A DNA stretch of 34,334 nt from Chloroflexi bacterium GWC2_73_18 (GTDB lineage: Bacteria; Chloroflexota; Limnocylindria; Limnocylindrales; CSP1-4), in contig MGMJ01000002.1 in NCBI GenBank assembly GCA_001794945.1, forward strand, positions 724-35,057. The letters are read 5' to 3'. A program made the translations under genes and the position numbers. The notes beneath the pieces were generated by a model. It was given only the letters and a program-made list of their open reading frames with translations, was not told the DNA's origin and did no database searches. Numbering within the stretch: position 1 is the stretch's first letter; each line of letters starts with the position of its first letter. Of this stretch, positions 24,523 through 34,294 are shown piece after piece.

Positions 24523-25698
24523 CCCGTTCAGGCTCGTGGCGTAGGCCCGGGCGAAGGCGACCGCCACGACCGCGGCGAAGACGGCGTCCTCCGCGGCCGG
24601 GCCGACCGACGCGGTCAGCCCGCCGAGCCGCTGCGCGGCGATCCCGAAGGCGAACATGCCGGCCAGCGCGAAGGGACCCCAGTTGGCCCACAGCTCCCCC
24701 AGCAGGCCCGGCGAGGCGAAGCCAGGCGGGTCCTGCTGTGGGAAGAGCTGGCGGTAGGCCCAGGTCCCGAGCGGCTCCTCGGCCTCACCCCCGAGCAGCG
24801 GCGAGAGCCAGCGAAGGTAGGTGCCGCCCAGCGCGTACGGTCGCTCGCCGGGGATGCGCGTGGCGAGCACCTCGAGCGTCCGCGGCTGGATCAGGACGAC
24901 GCGGTCGACGGTGCGCTTCACGCCGAAGACCACCGTCTCCTCGACCGTCTCGAAGTCGCGGAAGGTGGCAACGCGGACGACCTGCACCGCGGCGAAGGCG
25001 ACGACGGAGGCGACCCCCAGCGCGATCACGGTCCGCGGCCGGACCCGCCAGCCCGACCACCAGGCGAGCAGGAACGCCGTGACGCCGAGTTCGGCCGGGA
25101 GCGCACGCGAAGCGAGGGCGAGCTCCAGGACCACGGTGGCGCCCGCGACCCCGGCCGCCACCAGCAGGTCGGAGCGCCTCCGGCGTGCGAGCGCGACCGC
25201 GACGGCCACCAGCGCGGCGGGCGGCAGGAGCCAGCGGAACAGGTCGAAGAGCGGCCCGGCGTAGCCGCGACGGCTGGTCACGACGGAGTCGGCGAAGAAG
25301 GGGATCCCCCACTGGAGGACGATCGGCAGCAGGGCGATGAGCCCGATCACGGCCAGCGCCAGGACCCGGCTCGTACGGAAGCGACCCGCCGCGAGCCCGA
25401 CCGGACGGGCCGGTGCCGCTCCCCGGAGGTGCCGGGAGGCGAGCGCGCCGAGGGCGAACGCCGCCAGGCCGCCCCCCGTGAGCAGCGGACCGGCGCCCCG
25501 GCTCTCGCCGGTGGCGACGATCCAGACCGAGCCCACGGCGTAGAGGATGGCGTAGGCGAGAACGAAGAGGCGCCCGGGCGTCGCCGGGTCGGTGCGGCTC
25601 CCCGGGGGCCCGCAGGCGATCCAGGCCGCGACCCCGGCGGCCGCCAACAGGCCGCCGACGACCGCGGCGAGGGCGGCCGGTGGGATCGTCTCGGTCAA
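24430..25698 (-). CDS. Wzy-type oligosaccharide repeat-unit polymerase
   Basis: 422 residues with about 10-11 membrane helices. The late extracytoplasmic segment GGTYLRWLSPLLGGE... followed by GFASPGLLGELWANWGPF is typical of O-antigen polymerases of the Wzy/oligosaccharide repeat-unit polymerase type, which join repeat units on a lipid carrier. TTG 25698 overlaps the GT2 stop (TTGA); upstream in-frame sequence is Arg/Pro-rich shadow and is excluded. Last gene of the minus-strand glycan operon, converging with and overlapping the ligase-family gene by 93 bp. Confidence 0.82.
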   Translation of the reverse strand: MTETIPPAALAAVVGGLLAAAGVAAWIACGPPGSRTDPATPGRLFVLAYAILYAVGSVWIVATGESRGAGPLLTGGGLAAFALGALASRHLRGAAPARPVGLAAGRFRTSRVLALAVIGLIALLPIVLQWGIPFFADSVVTSRRGYAGPLFDLFRWLLPPAALVAVAVALARRRRSDLLVAAGVAGATVVLELALASRALPAELGVTAFLLAWWSGWRVRPRTVIALGVASVVAFAAVQVVRVATFRDFETVEETVVFGVKRTVDRVVLIQPRTLEVLATRIPGERPYALGGTYLRWLSPLLGGEAEEPLGTWAYRQLFPQQDPPGFASPGLLGELWANWGPFALAGMFAFGIAAQRLGGLTASVGPAAEDAVFAAVVAVAFARAYATSLNGLLLSLAAILAWRIVVTAPERPPWLRFPRLR

Positions 25699-26903
25699 CC
25701 CGGGCGGGCGGCCCCGCCGTGGTCCGCGATCGGCTGGTCCTTGCGCCCGGCCGTCGCCGGCTGCCAGCGCTCGATGCGCCGACCGAGGAGGACGTTGATC
25801 CAGCCCACCGCGAAGGCGAGGTTGACGACCACGAAGGCCCGAGCGAAGGCGAGCGCCCGGGGCGCCGATCCGGCCCGCAGCATGAGGACGTGGGCGAGCC
25901 CCGCGCACACGAGGGTGACGCCCAGCCCCACCGGGGCGACGGCGTAGAGGGGGGAGCCCGCAAGGGCGAGAAGGCCGCCGCCGATCGCAGCGACCAGGAC
26001 GAGCCAGGGCGTCGCCCAGCGGAGGAGCTTGTGCGAGACGATCGCCGTCACGACGCCGGGGTAGCGCCAGGGCGGGAGTCGGGGGAGCATCGAGATGTTG
26101 GCGACGATGCCGCGCGCGGCGATCCGGCACCGGGTGCGGAACTGCTCGCGCAGGCTGCTGATCGGCCGGTCATGCGCCACCGCGTCGGCCACGTAGACGA
26201 CGAGCCCCCCCTCTTCGCGGATGTAGAGGGGCAGCAGTTCGTCCATCGAGGAGCGTGCCGGCACCGGCCGGTAGCTGGACCGGCGGACCGCCACGAGCGC
26301 GCCCGTGACCGCGGTCAGCCAGCCGGCCCGGCTCTCCAGCTCGCGGACGCGCAGCTCGTAGCGCCAGTAGACCCCTTCGCTGTGGGAGGTCGGCGTAGCG
26401 TCCTGGCCGGCCCAGACGAGATGACCCGTAGCGCAGCTGACCCGGGGATCCCGGAAGGCCCGGGCCAGCGCTGCGACGCAGCCAGGGGCGAAGCGCGTCT
26501 CGGCGTCGGTGAGGACCACGATCTCGCCGCGTCCCGCCTCGAAGAGGACGTGCTGGGTGGGCGTCTGCCCCGCCCGGGGGAGGCTGTGGAGGCGGAGCCG
26601 GCGTTCCGTGCGGGCCAGGTCGCCGACGATGGCATCGGTCCCGTCGGTCGAGCCGTCGCTGCCCACGATCACCTCGACCACCCGCGCGCCGCTCGCCTCC
26701 TGGGCGAAGGCGTTGGCGATGCGATCCGCGATCTGTGCCGCGCCGTCGTGGACGGCGATGGCGACGGAGACGGTCGGGTCGGGCCCTTCGTCGCGGAGCC
26801 GCATCGGCGCGAGCCGCGCCGCGGCCGCGGCCACGATCGGGTAGACGAGGTAGACCCACGTCAGGATCGCCACCGGGATCCAGAAGAGGACGATCAGGGC
26901 CAC
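25695..26903 (-). CDS. Membrane-anchored family 2 glycosyltransferase
   Basis: 402 residues: one N-terminal membrane helix (about 3-25), a GT-A catalytic domain with VSVAIAVHDGA (45-55), GSDGSTDGT (81-89) and LTDAE (131-135) in the DxD position, then SMDELLPLY and QFRTRCRIAARG near the usual acceptor/QxxRW region, and three C-terminal helices. It probably adds a sugar to a polyprenyl-linked intermediate at the inner membrane face. GTG 26903 overlaps the end of the GT4 gene by 10 nt, and its stop overlaps the polymerase start. Confidence 0.92.
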   Translation of the reverse strand: MALIVLFWIPVAILTWVYLVYPIVAAAAARLAPMRLRDEGPDPTVSVAIAVHDGAAQIADRIANAFAQEASGARVVEVIVGSDGSTDGTDAIVGDLARTERRLRLHSLPRAGQTPTQHVLFEAGRGEIVVLTDAETRFAPGCVAALARAFRDPRVSCATGHLVWAGQDATPTSHSEGVYWRYELRVRELESRAGWLTAVTGALVAVRRSSYRPVPARSSMDELLPLYIREEGGLVVYVADAVAHDRPISSLREQFRTRCRIAARGIVANISMLPRLPPWRYPGVVTAIVSHKLLRWATPWLVLVAAIGGGLLALAGSPLYAVAPVGLGVTLVCAGLAHVLMLRAGSAPRALAFARAFVVVNLAFAVGWINVLLGRRIERWQPATAGRKDQPIADHGGAARPG

Positions 26904-28135
26904 GGCAGTTCAGGATACGCCTCGCGCCAGATGGCGACCAGCCGCGCCGCTTCCGCCTGCCGCGTGTGCCGCGCGGCGAACGCCGAGCCGGCCCGACCCA
27001 TCGCGACCGCGCGCCGGGGGTCGCCCGCCAGCGCTCGCACCGTGGCGGCGATGGCCTCCGGATCCCCGGCCGGGACGCCGGCGGCGAGGCCGGCCTCGAC
27101 GAGCTGCCGGAGGGCCCCGGCGGGGGCGGCGATGACGGGAAGCCCGGTCGCCATCGCCTCGAGGACGACCTTGGCGAAGCCCTCGGCGGGGGACGGGAAG
27201 ACGAAGAGATCCGCCGAAGCGAGCACCGCCCGGTAGGCGGGGCGGTCGGCGACGTGGCCCTGCCAGCGCACGCGGTCCGCGATCGCCAGCCGCTCCGCCA
27301 GCCCGGCGAGTTCGCCGCGCCGCGGTCCATCCCCCAGGACGAGCAGCTCGGTCGAGCGGCCCGCGGGCGGGTCGGCCGCCAGCAGCGCGACCGCCTGGAG
27401 AAGCGTCTCGAGGCCCTTGCCCGCCACGAGCCGCCCTGCCCAGGCGAGCCGCAGCCGATCGGCCGACGCGGGCCACGGCGCGTCGGAGGGACCGCGCACC
27501 TCCTCGGGGTCGACGGTACTGGTCACCACGCCGGACCCCGCGAGGAGCCCCTCGCCGACGCGCAGGGAGCGCCCCCCGCCGAGCGTCACGAGCCGCGCGG
27601 CGGCGTCGTAGGCGGCCGCCGCGATCCCCGCCACGAGACCCTCGAGGCCGCTCCGGTCCTGCTGGGCGACGACGTCCCGGGCGCTGCCGGCGACGTAGCC
27701 GAACCTCGGCGTCCCGGAGAGCGCCGCCAGCAGCGCCGCCAGCGGGCCGTTGGAGGCCGGCATCTTGAGCCAGACGAGATCGGCCCGGGCGATCGCCCGG
27801 CGGAGCCGGGGCGCGTTCCGCACGGTCATGATCGGCGCCCGCAGGAGGTAGCCCCGGATCCCGTCGAAGGGAGCCGTGGGCACCACGTGGATGCGCGGGT
27901 CGAGCGGCAGCGTCGCCGGCCGGGCGGTCGCCGCTCGCAGCGGCACGCAGTGGTCGATGTGGCCGACCGGAGCGCCCTCCACGTCGAGGATCGCGGCGAC
28001 GAAGCGGTGGAAGGTCGCGTCGGTCGGGTAGACGCGTCCTTCCCAGCCGAGATGCGGGTTGTCGTCGATGACCGCGACGCGGATGCCGCGCCGTGGTCGG
28101 GCGGAGACACGCGGCGGAGTGCCGGGACCCGTCAC
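26894..28135 (-). CDS. Family 4 glycosyltransferase
   Basis: 413 residues, two Rossmann-like GT-B domains. The C-terminal donor domain shows LAWAGRLVAGKGLETLL, LLVLGDGPRRGEL and the nucleotide-sugar motif SPAEGFAKVVLEAMATGLPVIA with its two Glu residues. No membrane helices. GTG 28135 overlaps the flippase stop (GTGA) and gives a direct RIRVAVIDDNPH-like Rossmann start after about 18 residues. Given the sulfoquinovose synthase in the same operon it is a candidate sulfoquinovosyltransferase, but nothing in the sequence fixes the donor. Confidence 0.93.
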   Translation of the reverse strand: MTGPGTPPRVSARPRRGIRVAVIDDNPHLGWEGRVYPTDATFHRFVAAILDVEGAPVGHIDHCVPLRAATARPATLPLDPRIHVVPTAPFDGIRGYLLRAPIMTVRNAPRLRRAIARADLVWLKMPASNGPLAALLAALSGTPRFGYVAGSARDVVAQQDRSGLEGLVAGIAAAAYDAAARLVTLGGGRSLRVGEGLLAGSGVVTSTVDPEEVRGPSDAPWPASADRLRLAWAGRLVAGKGLETLLQAVALLAADPPAGRSTELLVLGDGPRRGELAGLAERLAIADRVRWQGHVADRPAYRAVLASADLFVFPSPAEGFAKVVLEAMATGLPVIAAPAGALRQLVEAGLAAGVPAGDPEAIAATVRALAGDPRRAVAMGRAGSAFAARHTRQAEAARLVAIWREAYPELPWP

Positions 28136-29580
28136 GGTTCCTCGCCCGGCTCTCGTTCGTCGATGACGAGGCGTGCCGTCGTCGGCCCGCCGGGGAGCCC
28201 GTGGATCGGCCCCCGCTGCCGGCCGGTGATCCGCGCCGCCAGCACGGCGAAGCGGCGCCGCAGCGCGGCGATGTCCTCGCGCTGGACGACCAGCGTGGCG
28301 CGGTAGCCGAGACCGGACAGGCGGCGGAAGATGATGACCGTGAGGAAGGCCGTGGCCACGTACGAGATCGACGAGCTGAGGGCCGCCCCGTTGATGCCGA
28401 GCCGGGGGATCAGGATCACGTTGCTCGCGAGGTTGAGCCCGAGCCCGGTCAGCAGGATCAGCGTCCAGGCACCCGGCCGGCCCTGCCCGACCACGTAGCG
28501 CGAGATGATGGCCACCGCGCTGTAGGCGACGACCCCCGGGAGGATCCAGCGGAGGGCGAAACCGGCATCCCGGAAGGCGGATCCGTAGACCGTCTCGACC
28601 AGCCACGGGCCGACGATGAAGGCCGGGATCGCGCACACCAGCGTGACGGCGAACGTCGTTCGGGTGAGGACGGCGGCGATGCGGGCCGCGTCCGCCTCGG
28701 GATCGACGGCCCGGCTGAACATGACGATCCCCAGCGCGTTGGGGATGTACCAGAGCGTCTCGGCGAGGCCGCTGGTGACCGAGTAGACGCCGGTCGCCGT
28801 GACGCCCACGAGCAGGTTGACCAGGAAGGCGTCGGCCCGGAAGAGCAGCCGCTCCGCCAGGGCCCCCCCGATCGCCCGCGAGCCGAAGCGCAGCTCCTCA
28901 CGCAGGAGCGCGAGGGAGGGCCGCAGCGAGAGGATCCGGTCCCGCCAGGCGACCCACCCGATGGCCAGCGAGGTGGCGACGAGGGTGAGCAGGTTCAGCA
29001 GCAGCGCGACGTCGAGGCTGAGCGTGGCGATCGCCGCGGCGGCGACGCAGAGGACCAGCAGGACGCCGCGGCGCATGATCCGGATGACGCTGTAGGCGAT
29101 CACCTGCTGGCGCCCCAGCAGGGCGAAGAGACCGAGCGCGAAGAAGAGCTCGCCCGGGATGGCGACCGCGGCGAAGAGGAACTGCGAGGCCGAGAGGTTC
29201 GGGATGGCGCCGGCCAGCGGGCCGCGTGGCGGCCCCGAGGTGGGGATCCCGTAGAGCCAGGCGGAGAGGACGACGGCGAACCCGCCCACGATCGCCGACC
29301 AGACGAGGGCGTTGGCGAGCCCGCGCCGGGCGTCGTCGCGGTCCCGCCCGGAGACGACCGCCAGCGCGTTGTCGGTCCCCCAGCCGACCAGCATGGCGGC
29401 GAGCTGGGAGTAGAGGACGATGAGGGTGAACCTTCCTTTCGCCGCGGGGCCGATGAGGTACGCCAGCAGCACGTCCGTGCCGAGGATCAGGAGGGCCAGC
29501 CCGAAACGCGTGGCGATGGTGACGAGGGCGTCGCGGAAGAGGGTGGGCTGCGAGCCGCTGCGATCACCGCGATCGGCCAT
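28132..29580 (-). CDS. Wzx-type polysaccharide flippase (MOP superfamily)
   Basis: 482 residues with about 12-14 membrane helices and flippase-like stretches: LAYLIGPAAKGRFTLIV near the N-terminus, LRFGSRAIGGALAERLLFRADAFLVNLL in the middle, and GLGLNLASNVILIPRLGINGAALSSSISY in the second half. Proteins of this family move lipid-linked oligosaccharide units across the membrane. ATG 29580 starts 14 nt after the epimerase stop. Together with the polymerase at 24430-25698 it completes a Wzx/Wzy-style pathway. The polar C-terminal tail (about 40 residues) is cytosolic. Confidence 0.92.
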   Translation of the reverse strand: MADRGDRSGSQPTLFRDALVTIATRFGLALLILGTDVLLAYLIGPAAKGRFTLIVLYSQLAAMLVGWGTDNALAVVSGRDRDDARRGLANALVWSAIVGGFAVVLSAWLYGIPTSGPPRGPLAGAIPNLSASQFLFAAVAIPGELFFALGLFALLGRQQVIAYSVIRIMRRGVLLVLCVAAAAIATLSLDVALLLNLLTLVATSLAIGWVAWRDRILSLRPSLALLREELRFGSRAIGGALAERLLFRADAFLVNLLVGVTATGVYSVTSGLAETLWYIPNALGIVMFSRAVDPEADAARIAAVLTRTTFAVTLVCAIPAFIVGPWLVETVYGSAFRDAGFALRWILPGVVAYSAVAIISRYVVGQGRPGAWTLILLTGLGLNLASNVILIPRLGINGAALSSSISYVATAFLTVIIFRRLSGLGYRATLVVQREDIAALRRRFAVLAARITGRQRGPIHGLPGGPTTARLVIDEREPGEEP

Positions 29581-29594
29581 CCGTCGCGGCCGTG

Positions 29595-30581
29595 CTAGTC
29601 CGAGCCGGAGGTCGAGTCGACCCCGATGGCCGCCAGATCGGGCACCTGGAGCGCCTGGGCGAGCCAGTCGGCGGTGCGACGCAGGCCATCCTCGAGGGCG
29701 ACCTCCGCGCGGAAGCCCAGCCGCTGGGCGGCCTTGTCCACGCCGCTGACGTGGCGGCGGATGTCACCGGCACGGGCGGGCGCGCGGGCGATCTCCAGCG
29801 GCCGGCCCACGATCCGCTCGATCGTTCCCGCCAGCGCGTTCATGGTCGTCTCCCGGCCCGTGCCGACCTGGAAGATCTCGCCCGCCACCGCATCCGCGGG
29901 CCGCTCCAGCGCCGCCAGGATGGCGAGGGAGATGTCGTCCACGTGGATCAGGTCACGCGACTGCTCGCCGTCGCCGTAGATGATGACCGGTCGACCGGCG
30001 AGCGCGGCGCGGAACCAGTTGGCCACCACGCTCGACTTGTGGAGCGAGCGCGGGCCGTAGACGTTCGAGAAGCGGAGCGCGCAGGCGGCGATCCCGAAGG
30101 CGGCGGCGTAGGCCTGGCAGAACGCCTCGCCCGCCAGCTTGGAGGCGCCGTACGGCGAGATCGGGTGCGGGAGCACGGATTCGTCGATGGGCGGCTCGTG
30201 GTTGCCGGCGGCGGCGCTCGAGCTGGCGAAGACGAAGCGCCGGACGCCCGCCGCGCGCGCCGCCTCGAGCAGGCCGAGCGTCTGGGTCACGTTGACCTCG
30301 AAGGTGCCGAGCGGATCGCTCACCGAGTCGGGCACGCTGGCGCGGGCGGCGAGGTGGACGATGGCGGCGGTGCCCTCGACCGCACCCGCCACCGCCCTGC
30401 GGTCGGCCAGCGAGGCCTCGATCAGCTGGTGCGGGACGCCGGCCAGGTAGGCACGCCGGCCGACCGAGAGGTCATCGACGATGCGGACGCGCCAGTCGCG
30501 CTCGGCGAGGAGCCGCGCCAGGCCGGAGCCGATGAAGCCGGCGCCGCCGGTGACGAGGACGGTACGCCGGCGACCGCTCAC
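29595..30581 (-). CDS. NAD-dependent sugar-nucleotide epimerase/dehydratase (extended SDR)
   Basis: 328 residues: NAD-binding TGGAGFIGS (11-19), VHLAA (75-79), SSSAAAG (120-126) and the Tyr144/Lys148 pair (YGASK), followed by RFSNVYGPR and a C-terminal substrate domain. Closest in style to UDP-glucose 4-epimerases, but the exact sugar cannot be told. Second gene of the minus-strand operon, 61 nt after the sulfoquinovose synthase. GTG 30581 has no strong ribosome-binding site. Confidence 0.93.
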   Translation of the reverse strand: MSGRRRTVLVTGGAGFIGSGLARLLAERDWRVRIVDDLSVGRRAYLAGVPHQLIEASLADRRAVAGAVEGTAAIVHLAARASVPDSVSDPLGTFEVNVTQTLGLLEAARAAGVRRFVFASSSAAAGNHEPPIDESVLPHPISPYGASKLAGEAFCQAYAAAFGIAACALRFSNVYGPRSLHKSSVVANWFRAALAGRPVIIYGDGEQSRDLIHVDDISLAILAALERPADAVAGEIFQVGTGRETTMNALAGTIERIVGRPLEIARAPARAGDIRRHVSGVDKAAQRLGFRAEVALEDGLRRTADWLAQALQVPDLAAIGVDSTSGSD

Positions 30582-30642
30582 CGGGCGGCCCTGCTCGCGG
30601 CGGGCCGGGCGGCGCAGGTCCGGCGGGCGGCGGGCGCGGCCA

Positions 30643-31887
<1,245 letters not shown>

Positions 31888-31971
31888 TCATTCGCCGGGA
31901 GCGTTGGATCGCGACGCGCGCGCATCGCCGGAGGCGGCCTTCTTCGCAACCTTGCTCCTCGGCCGTCGGGG

Positions 31972-31980
31972 AGTCTAGCA
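31972..31980 (-). promoter_or_regulatory. Extended -10 promoter (TGCTAGACT) of the sqdB operon
   Basis: Minus-strand TGC plus TAGACT, identical to the motif at 34248. The predicted transcript starts near 31965, leaving a leader of about 141 nt before GTG 31824. The leader carries a GGCCGGCC palindrome but no recognised riboswitch. Confidence 0.55.
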
Positions 31981-32050
31981 CGCCGTGCCCGGCGGAGGCC
32001 GATCGGCGGTCCGCCGCGACCGTCGCATCCGGTGGCGCGCCCACGGCACC

Positions 32051-32059
32051 TGCTAAGCT
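32051..32059 (+). promoter_or_regulatory. Extended -10 promoter (TGCTAAGCT) for 32069-34188
   Basis: TGC plus TAAGCT (32054-32059). The predicted start near 32066 is 3 nt before ATG 32069. It stands about 70 bp from the divergent sqdB promoter, with an 11-bp palindrome (GGCGGTCCGCC, 32005-32015) between them. Confidence 0.5.
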
Positions 32060-32068
32060 CGGCGCCCC

Positions 32069-32185
32069 ATGACCCGCTCGGCCCGCGCGGCCCCGACCTT
32101 GTGCCGGTCCTGCTTCCCGTGTTTGCGTTTGGCTCCGGACCGTGGCCGTCGGCGCCCCTTGCGGCGACGCGCTGGACAGGGATGA
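32069..32185 (+). CDS. Possible 38-residue leader peptide ORF
   Basis: Starts with ATG 32069, 3 nt after the predicted transcription start, and ends in TGA 32183-32185, which overlaps the ATG of the next gene (ATGA). The peptide is Arg-rich with a CRSCFPC cluster and matches no family known to me. The near-leaderless start and exact coupling overlap suggest it may drive translation of the membrane protein; it could also be chance in GC-rich DNA. Confidence 0.35.
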   Translation: MTRSARAAPTLCRSCFPCLRLAPDRGRRRPLRRRAGQG

Positions 32186-34188
32186 CGGCGGCGAGCACGA
32201 GCATGGGGGGAGCAGAGAGCGGGCGTTCCGCCCGCCCACCGTTGACGTTCGAGGTGGTGCTGAGCTGGAGCCTCGTCGTCCTCAGCGCCCTGTTCGCCTT
32301 CCTCGTCCAGTCCGGGCCCTTCCTGTCGTCGTCATGGATGCTCGGCGACATCGCCTATCACCGCGGGGTCGCCTACACCATGCAGGGTGGCGCCTGGCAG
32401 GGCGAGGGCCCGTACGCCGGTTTCCTCTCCTACTACGGTGGGCTCTACCCGCTCCTGCTGGGAATTGCCGCCGAGGCGCTGAGCACCACGTTCGACCAGG
32501 TGGTCAGCGTCGTCTCGTGGTTCACCACGCTCGCCTGGCCGGCGGCACTCCTCCTACTCGGACGCCGGCTCTGGCCGTCGGACCGGCTGGCGGTCGGGCT
32601 CTTCGTCGCCTTCGGCACCGCCGGCGCGCCGCTCGCGGTCGACGCCAGCGCGATCCGCGACTGGGGCGTGCTCCCCTCCGCAGCGAACTCCTGGCCGCTC
32701 TTCCCGCGCGACGTCGCTCTCGTCCTGATGGTCCTCGCCGCCTGGGCTGCCCTCCATGACCGCCGCGCCGTCCGAGTCCTGGGAACGGGCGGGCTCCTCG
32801 GGGCGACGATCCTCTTCCACGCGCAGGTCGGCCTTGTCGCCTGCTGGCTGATCGCCGCCTGGTTCGCCTGGCGCGCCTGGCGGGCGAGAGACCGGCGGCC
32901 GCTCGCCGAGCTGGTCGCCGTGGGGCTCGTCTCGCTGGCCGCCTCGGCCTGGTGGTGGTGGCCGCGCCTCGAGGCCCTGACCCGCTCGTCGCGCCTGGTC
33001 CTGGGGAACTACGGCGAGCGCGAGCCGCTCCGCCTCGACCCGGCCGGTTTCATCTCCGCCTTCGGGGTCACCGGGATCCTGGCGATCCTCGGGCTCGCCC
33101 TGTTGCTGGCCCGCCGCACGGTGGTGACGCGACCGGCGCTCCTCCTCGCCTGGCTCGTCGCGCTTCTCCCCTTCGTCGTCGCCGACCGGGTCGGCGCGGA
33201 CCTCGAGCTCTTCTCGGAGCGCCGGATCTGGCTCCTGCTCTCGCCGGCGATCGTCGGCCTCGCCGCGCTCGCCGCGGCGCGGCTCGTCCTCTACCTTCCG
33301 CGCTGGGCCGGGGTCGCCTTCGTCGTCCTGGTGCTCCTCTCCTCCGCTCCGGCGACGATCGTGACGGCCGCGCGGGCCGGAACCGCCTGGGAGCCCGGCG
33401 TGACGCCTGGACGCCCCTTCGAGGCGTCCAGCTTCGTGCCGCTCTGGCGGAGCCTCAACCGGCGGGTCCAGGACGAGGGGACCTTCACGGTCGTCACCTA
33501 CGACACCTACGCGGCATGGACCTGGTCGTTCAGCGGGGCCCAGGTCGTCAGCCTCTGGCTGCCGGGCACCTTCACGCTCGGTTTCGATCCCGAGGACCTG
33601 ACCGGGCTCGGCTACCTCCAACGGGTCCGGCTCCTCGATGACGCCTTCTCACAGGGGAGGAAGGGCCTCTGCAAGCTCGCCCGGCGCGTCGGCGCCGAGG
33701 GGTTCGTCCTCGACGAGCGGCCCGGCCTCATCGGCACCTATGACCTGACGCCGGCGTCGCGCTTCCGGCTCGACCCGGCAGGCCGGGACACCGCGCCGCT
33801 CCGCCGCACCGTCGGCCCTCAAGTCGAGTACGTCGACGCACAGAGCTACGACCTGCTGGCGCTGCGGAAGGGCGGTCGCTTCCGGGTCGGCTGGGTCGCC
33901 CCCCGGCTCAGGCTGCTCGCCGTCGAGGTCTGGATCGACAGCTCGACGCCGAAGGCGGCCCTGACCGTCGATGTCGACGGCACGTCCTACGAGCTCGGGC
34001 GAGGTCTCGGGCCCGGCTGGCACCAGCTGACCCTCGACCTCCCCCGTGGCGTCCGCGAGGTGATCGAGATCGAGGCGCTCCGCGGCCTCCAGCTCCGCCG
34101 GGTCACTGGTTTCGTGCCGATGGATGGTCGGACAGGGACCGGGCCGACCTACCTGCCGCTGGCCGAGCTCTGCGGCGCGACGTCGTGA
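32182..34188 (+). CDS. Multi-spanning GT-C-like membrane protein, paralogue of 18645-20789
   Basis: 668 residues. A short polar N-terminus, about 12 membrane helices (from VVLSWSLVVLSALFAFLV to about residue 395), then a large extracytoplasmic C-terminal part. The first loop has GDIAYHRGVAYTMQGG and GPYAGFLSYYGGLYPLLLG, followed by WPLFPRDVALVL and later TVVTYDTYAAWTWSFSG and LGFDPEDLTGLG, aligning by eye with the protein at 18645-20789. The last 110 residues (RLRLLAVEVWIDSSTPKAALTV...) look like a beta-sandwich that might bind carbohydrate. ATG 32182 is chosen for the ATGA overlap and a nearby ACAGGG; GTG 32101 and ATG 32203 are alternatives. The role is inferred from the fold only. Confidence 0.82.
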   Translation: MTAASTSMGGAESGRSARPPLTFEVVLSWSLVVLSALFAFLVQSGPFLSSSWMLGDIAYHRGVAYTMQGGAWQGEGPYAGFLSYYGGLYPLLLGIAAEALSTTFDQVVSVVSWFTTLAWPAALLLLGRRLWPSDRLAVGLFVAFGTAGAPLAVDASAIRDWGVLPSAANSWPLFPRDVALVLMVLAAWAALHDRRAVRVLGTGGLLGATILFHAQVGLVACWLIAAWFAWRAWRARDRRPLAELVAVGLVSLAASAWWWWPRLEALTRSSRLVLGNYGEREPLRLDPAGFISAFGVTGILAILGLALLLARRTVVTRPALLLAWLVALLPFVVADRVGADLELFSERRIWLLLSPAIVGLAALAAARLVLYLPRWAGVAFVVLVLLSSAPATIVTAARAGTAWEPGVTPGRPFEASSFVPLWRSLNRRVQDEGTFTVVTYDTYAAWTWSFSGAQVVSLWLPGTFTLGFDPEDLTGLGYLQRVRLLDDAFSQGRKGLCKLARRVGAEGFVLDERPGLIGTYDLTPASRFRLDPAGRDTAPLRRTVGPQVEYVDAQSYDLLALRKGGRFRVGWVAPRLRLLAVEVWIDSSTPKAALTVDVDGTSYELGRGLGPGWHQLTLDLPRGVREVIEIEALRGLQLRRVTGFVPMDGRTGTGPTYLPLAELCGATS

Positions 34189-34208
34189 GCGCACCGCAGG
34201 CTGCGCTC
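34187..34208 (+). terminator. Hairpin overlapping the stop codon of 32182-34188
   Basis: GAGCGCA (34187-34193) pairs with TGCGCTC (34202-34208): a perfect 7-bp stem with an 8-nt loop. First of two tandem hairpins; no T-tract. Confidence 0.45.
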
Positions 34209-34210
34209 CC

Positions 34211-34227
34211 CGCCGGCTGAGCCGGCG
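34211..34227 (+). terminator. Second hairpin, perfect 7-bp stem
   Basis: CGCCGGC-tga-GCCGGCG, a very GC-rich perfect stem with a 3-nt loop, just before the next promoter. With the preceding hairpin it plausibly insulates the two genes. Confidence 0.5.
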
Positions 34228-34247
34228 CCCGGCGCCGGGGGGCGCGC

Positions 34248-34256
34248 TGCTAGACT
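34248..34256 (+). promoter_or_regulatory. Extended -10 promoter (TGCTAGACT) for the gene at the right edge
   Basis: TGC plus TAGACT (34251-34256), identical to the sqdB promoter motif and followed by cggg. The predicted start near 34263 would leave a leader of about 32 nt with a GGGAGG site at 34285-34290. Confidence 0.55.
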
Positions 34257-34294
34257 CGGGGCGACGTCGTCTCCGGATCCGGACGGGAGGACCG

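Noticed and set aside
24501-26130. Start of the Wzy-type polymerase at 26130
   Set aside because: The extra 144 codons are Arg/Pro-rich antisense-type sequence within the GT2 gene. TTG 25698 overlaps the GT2 stop exactly.
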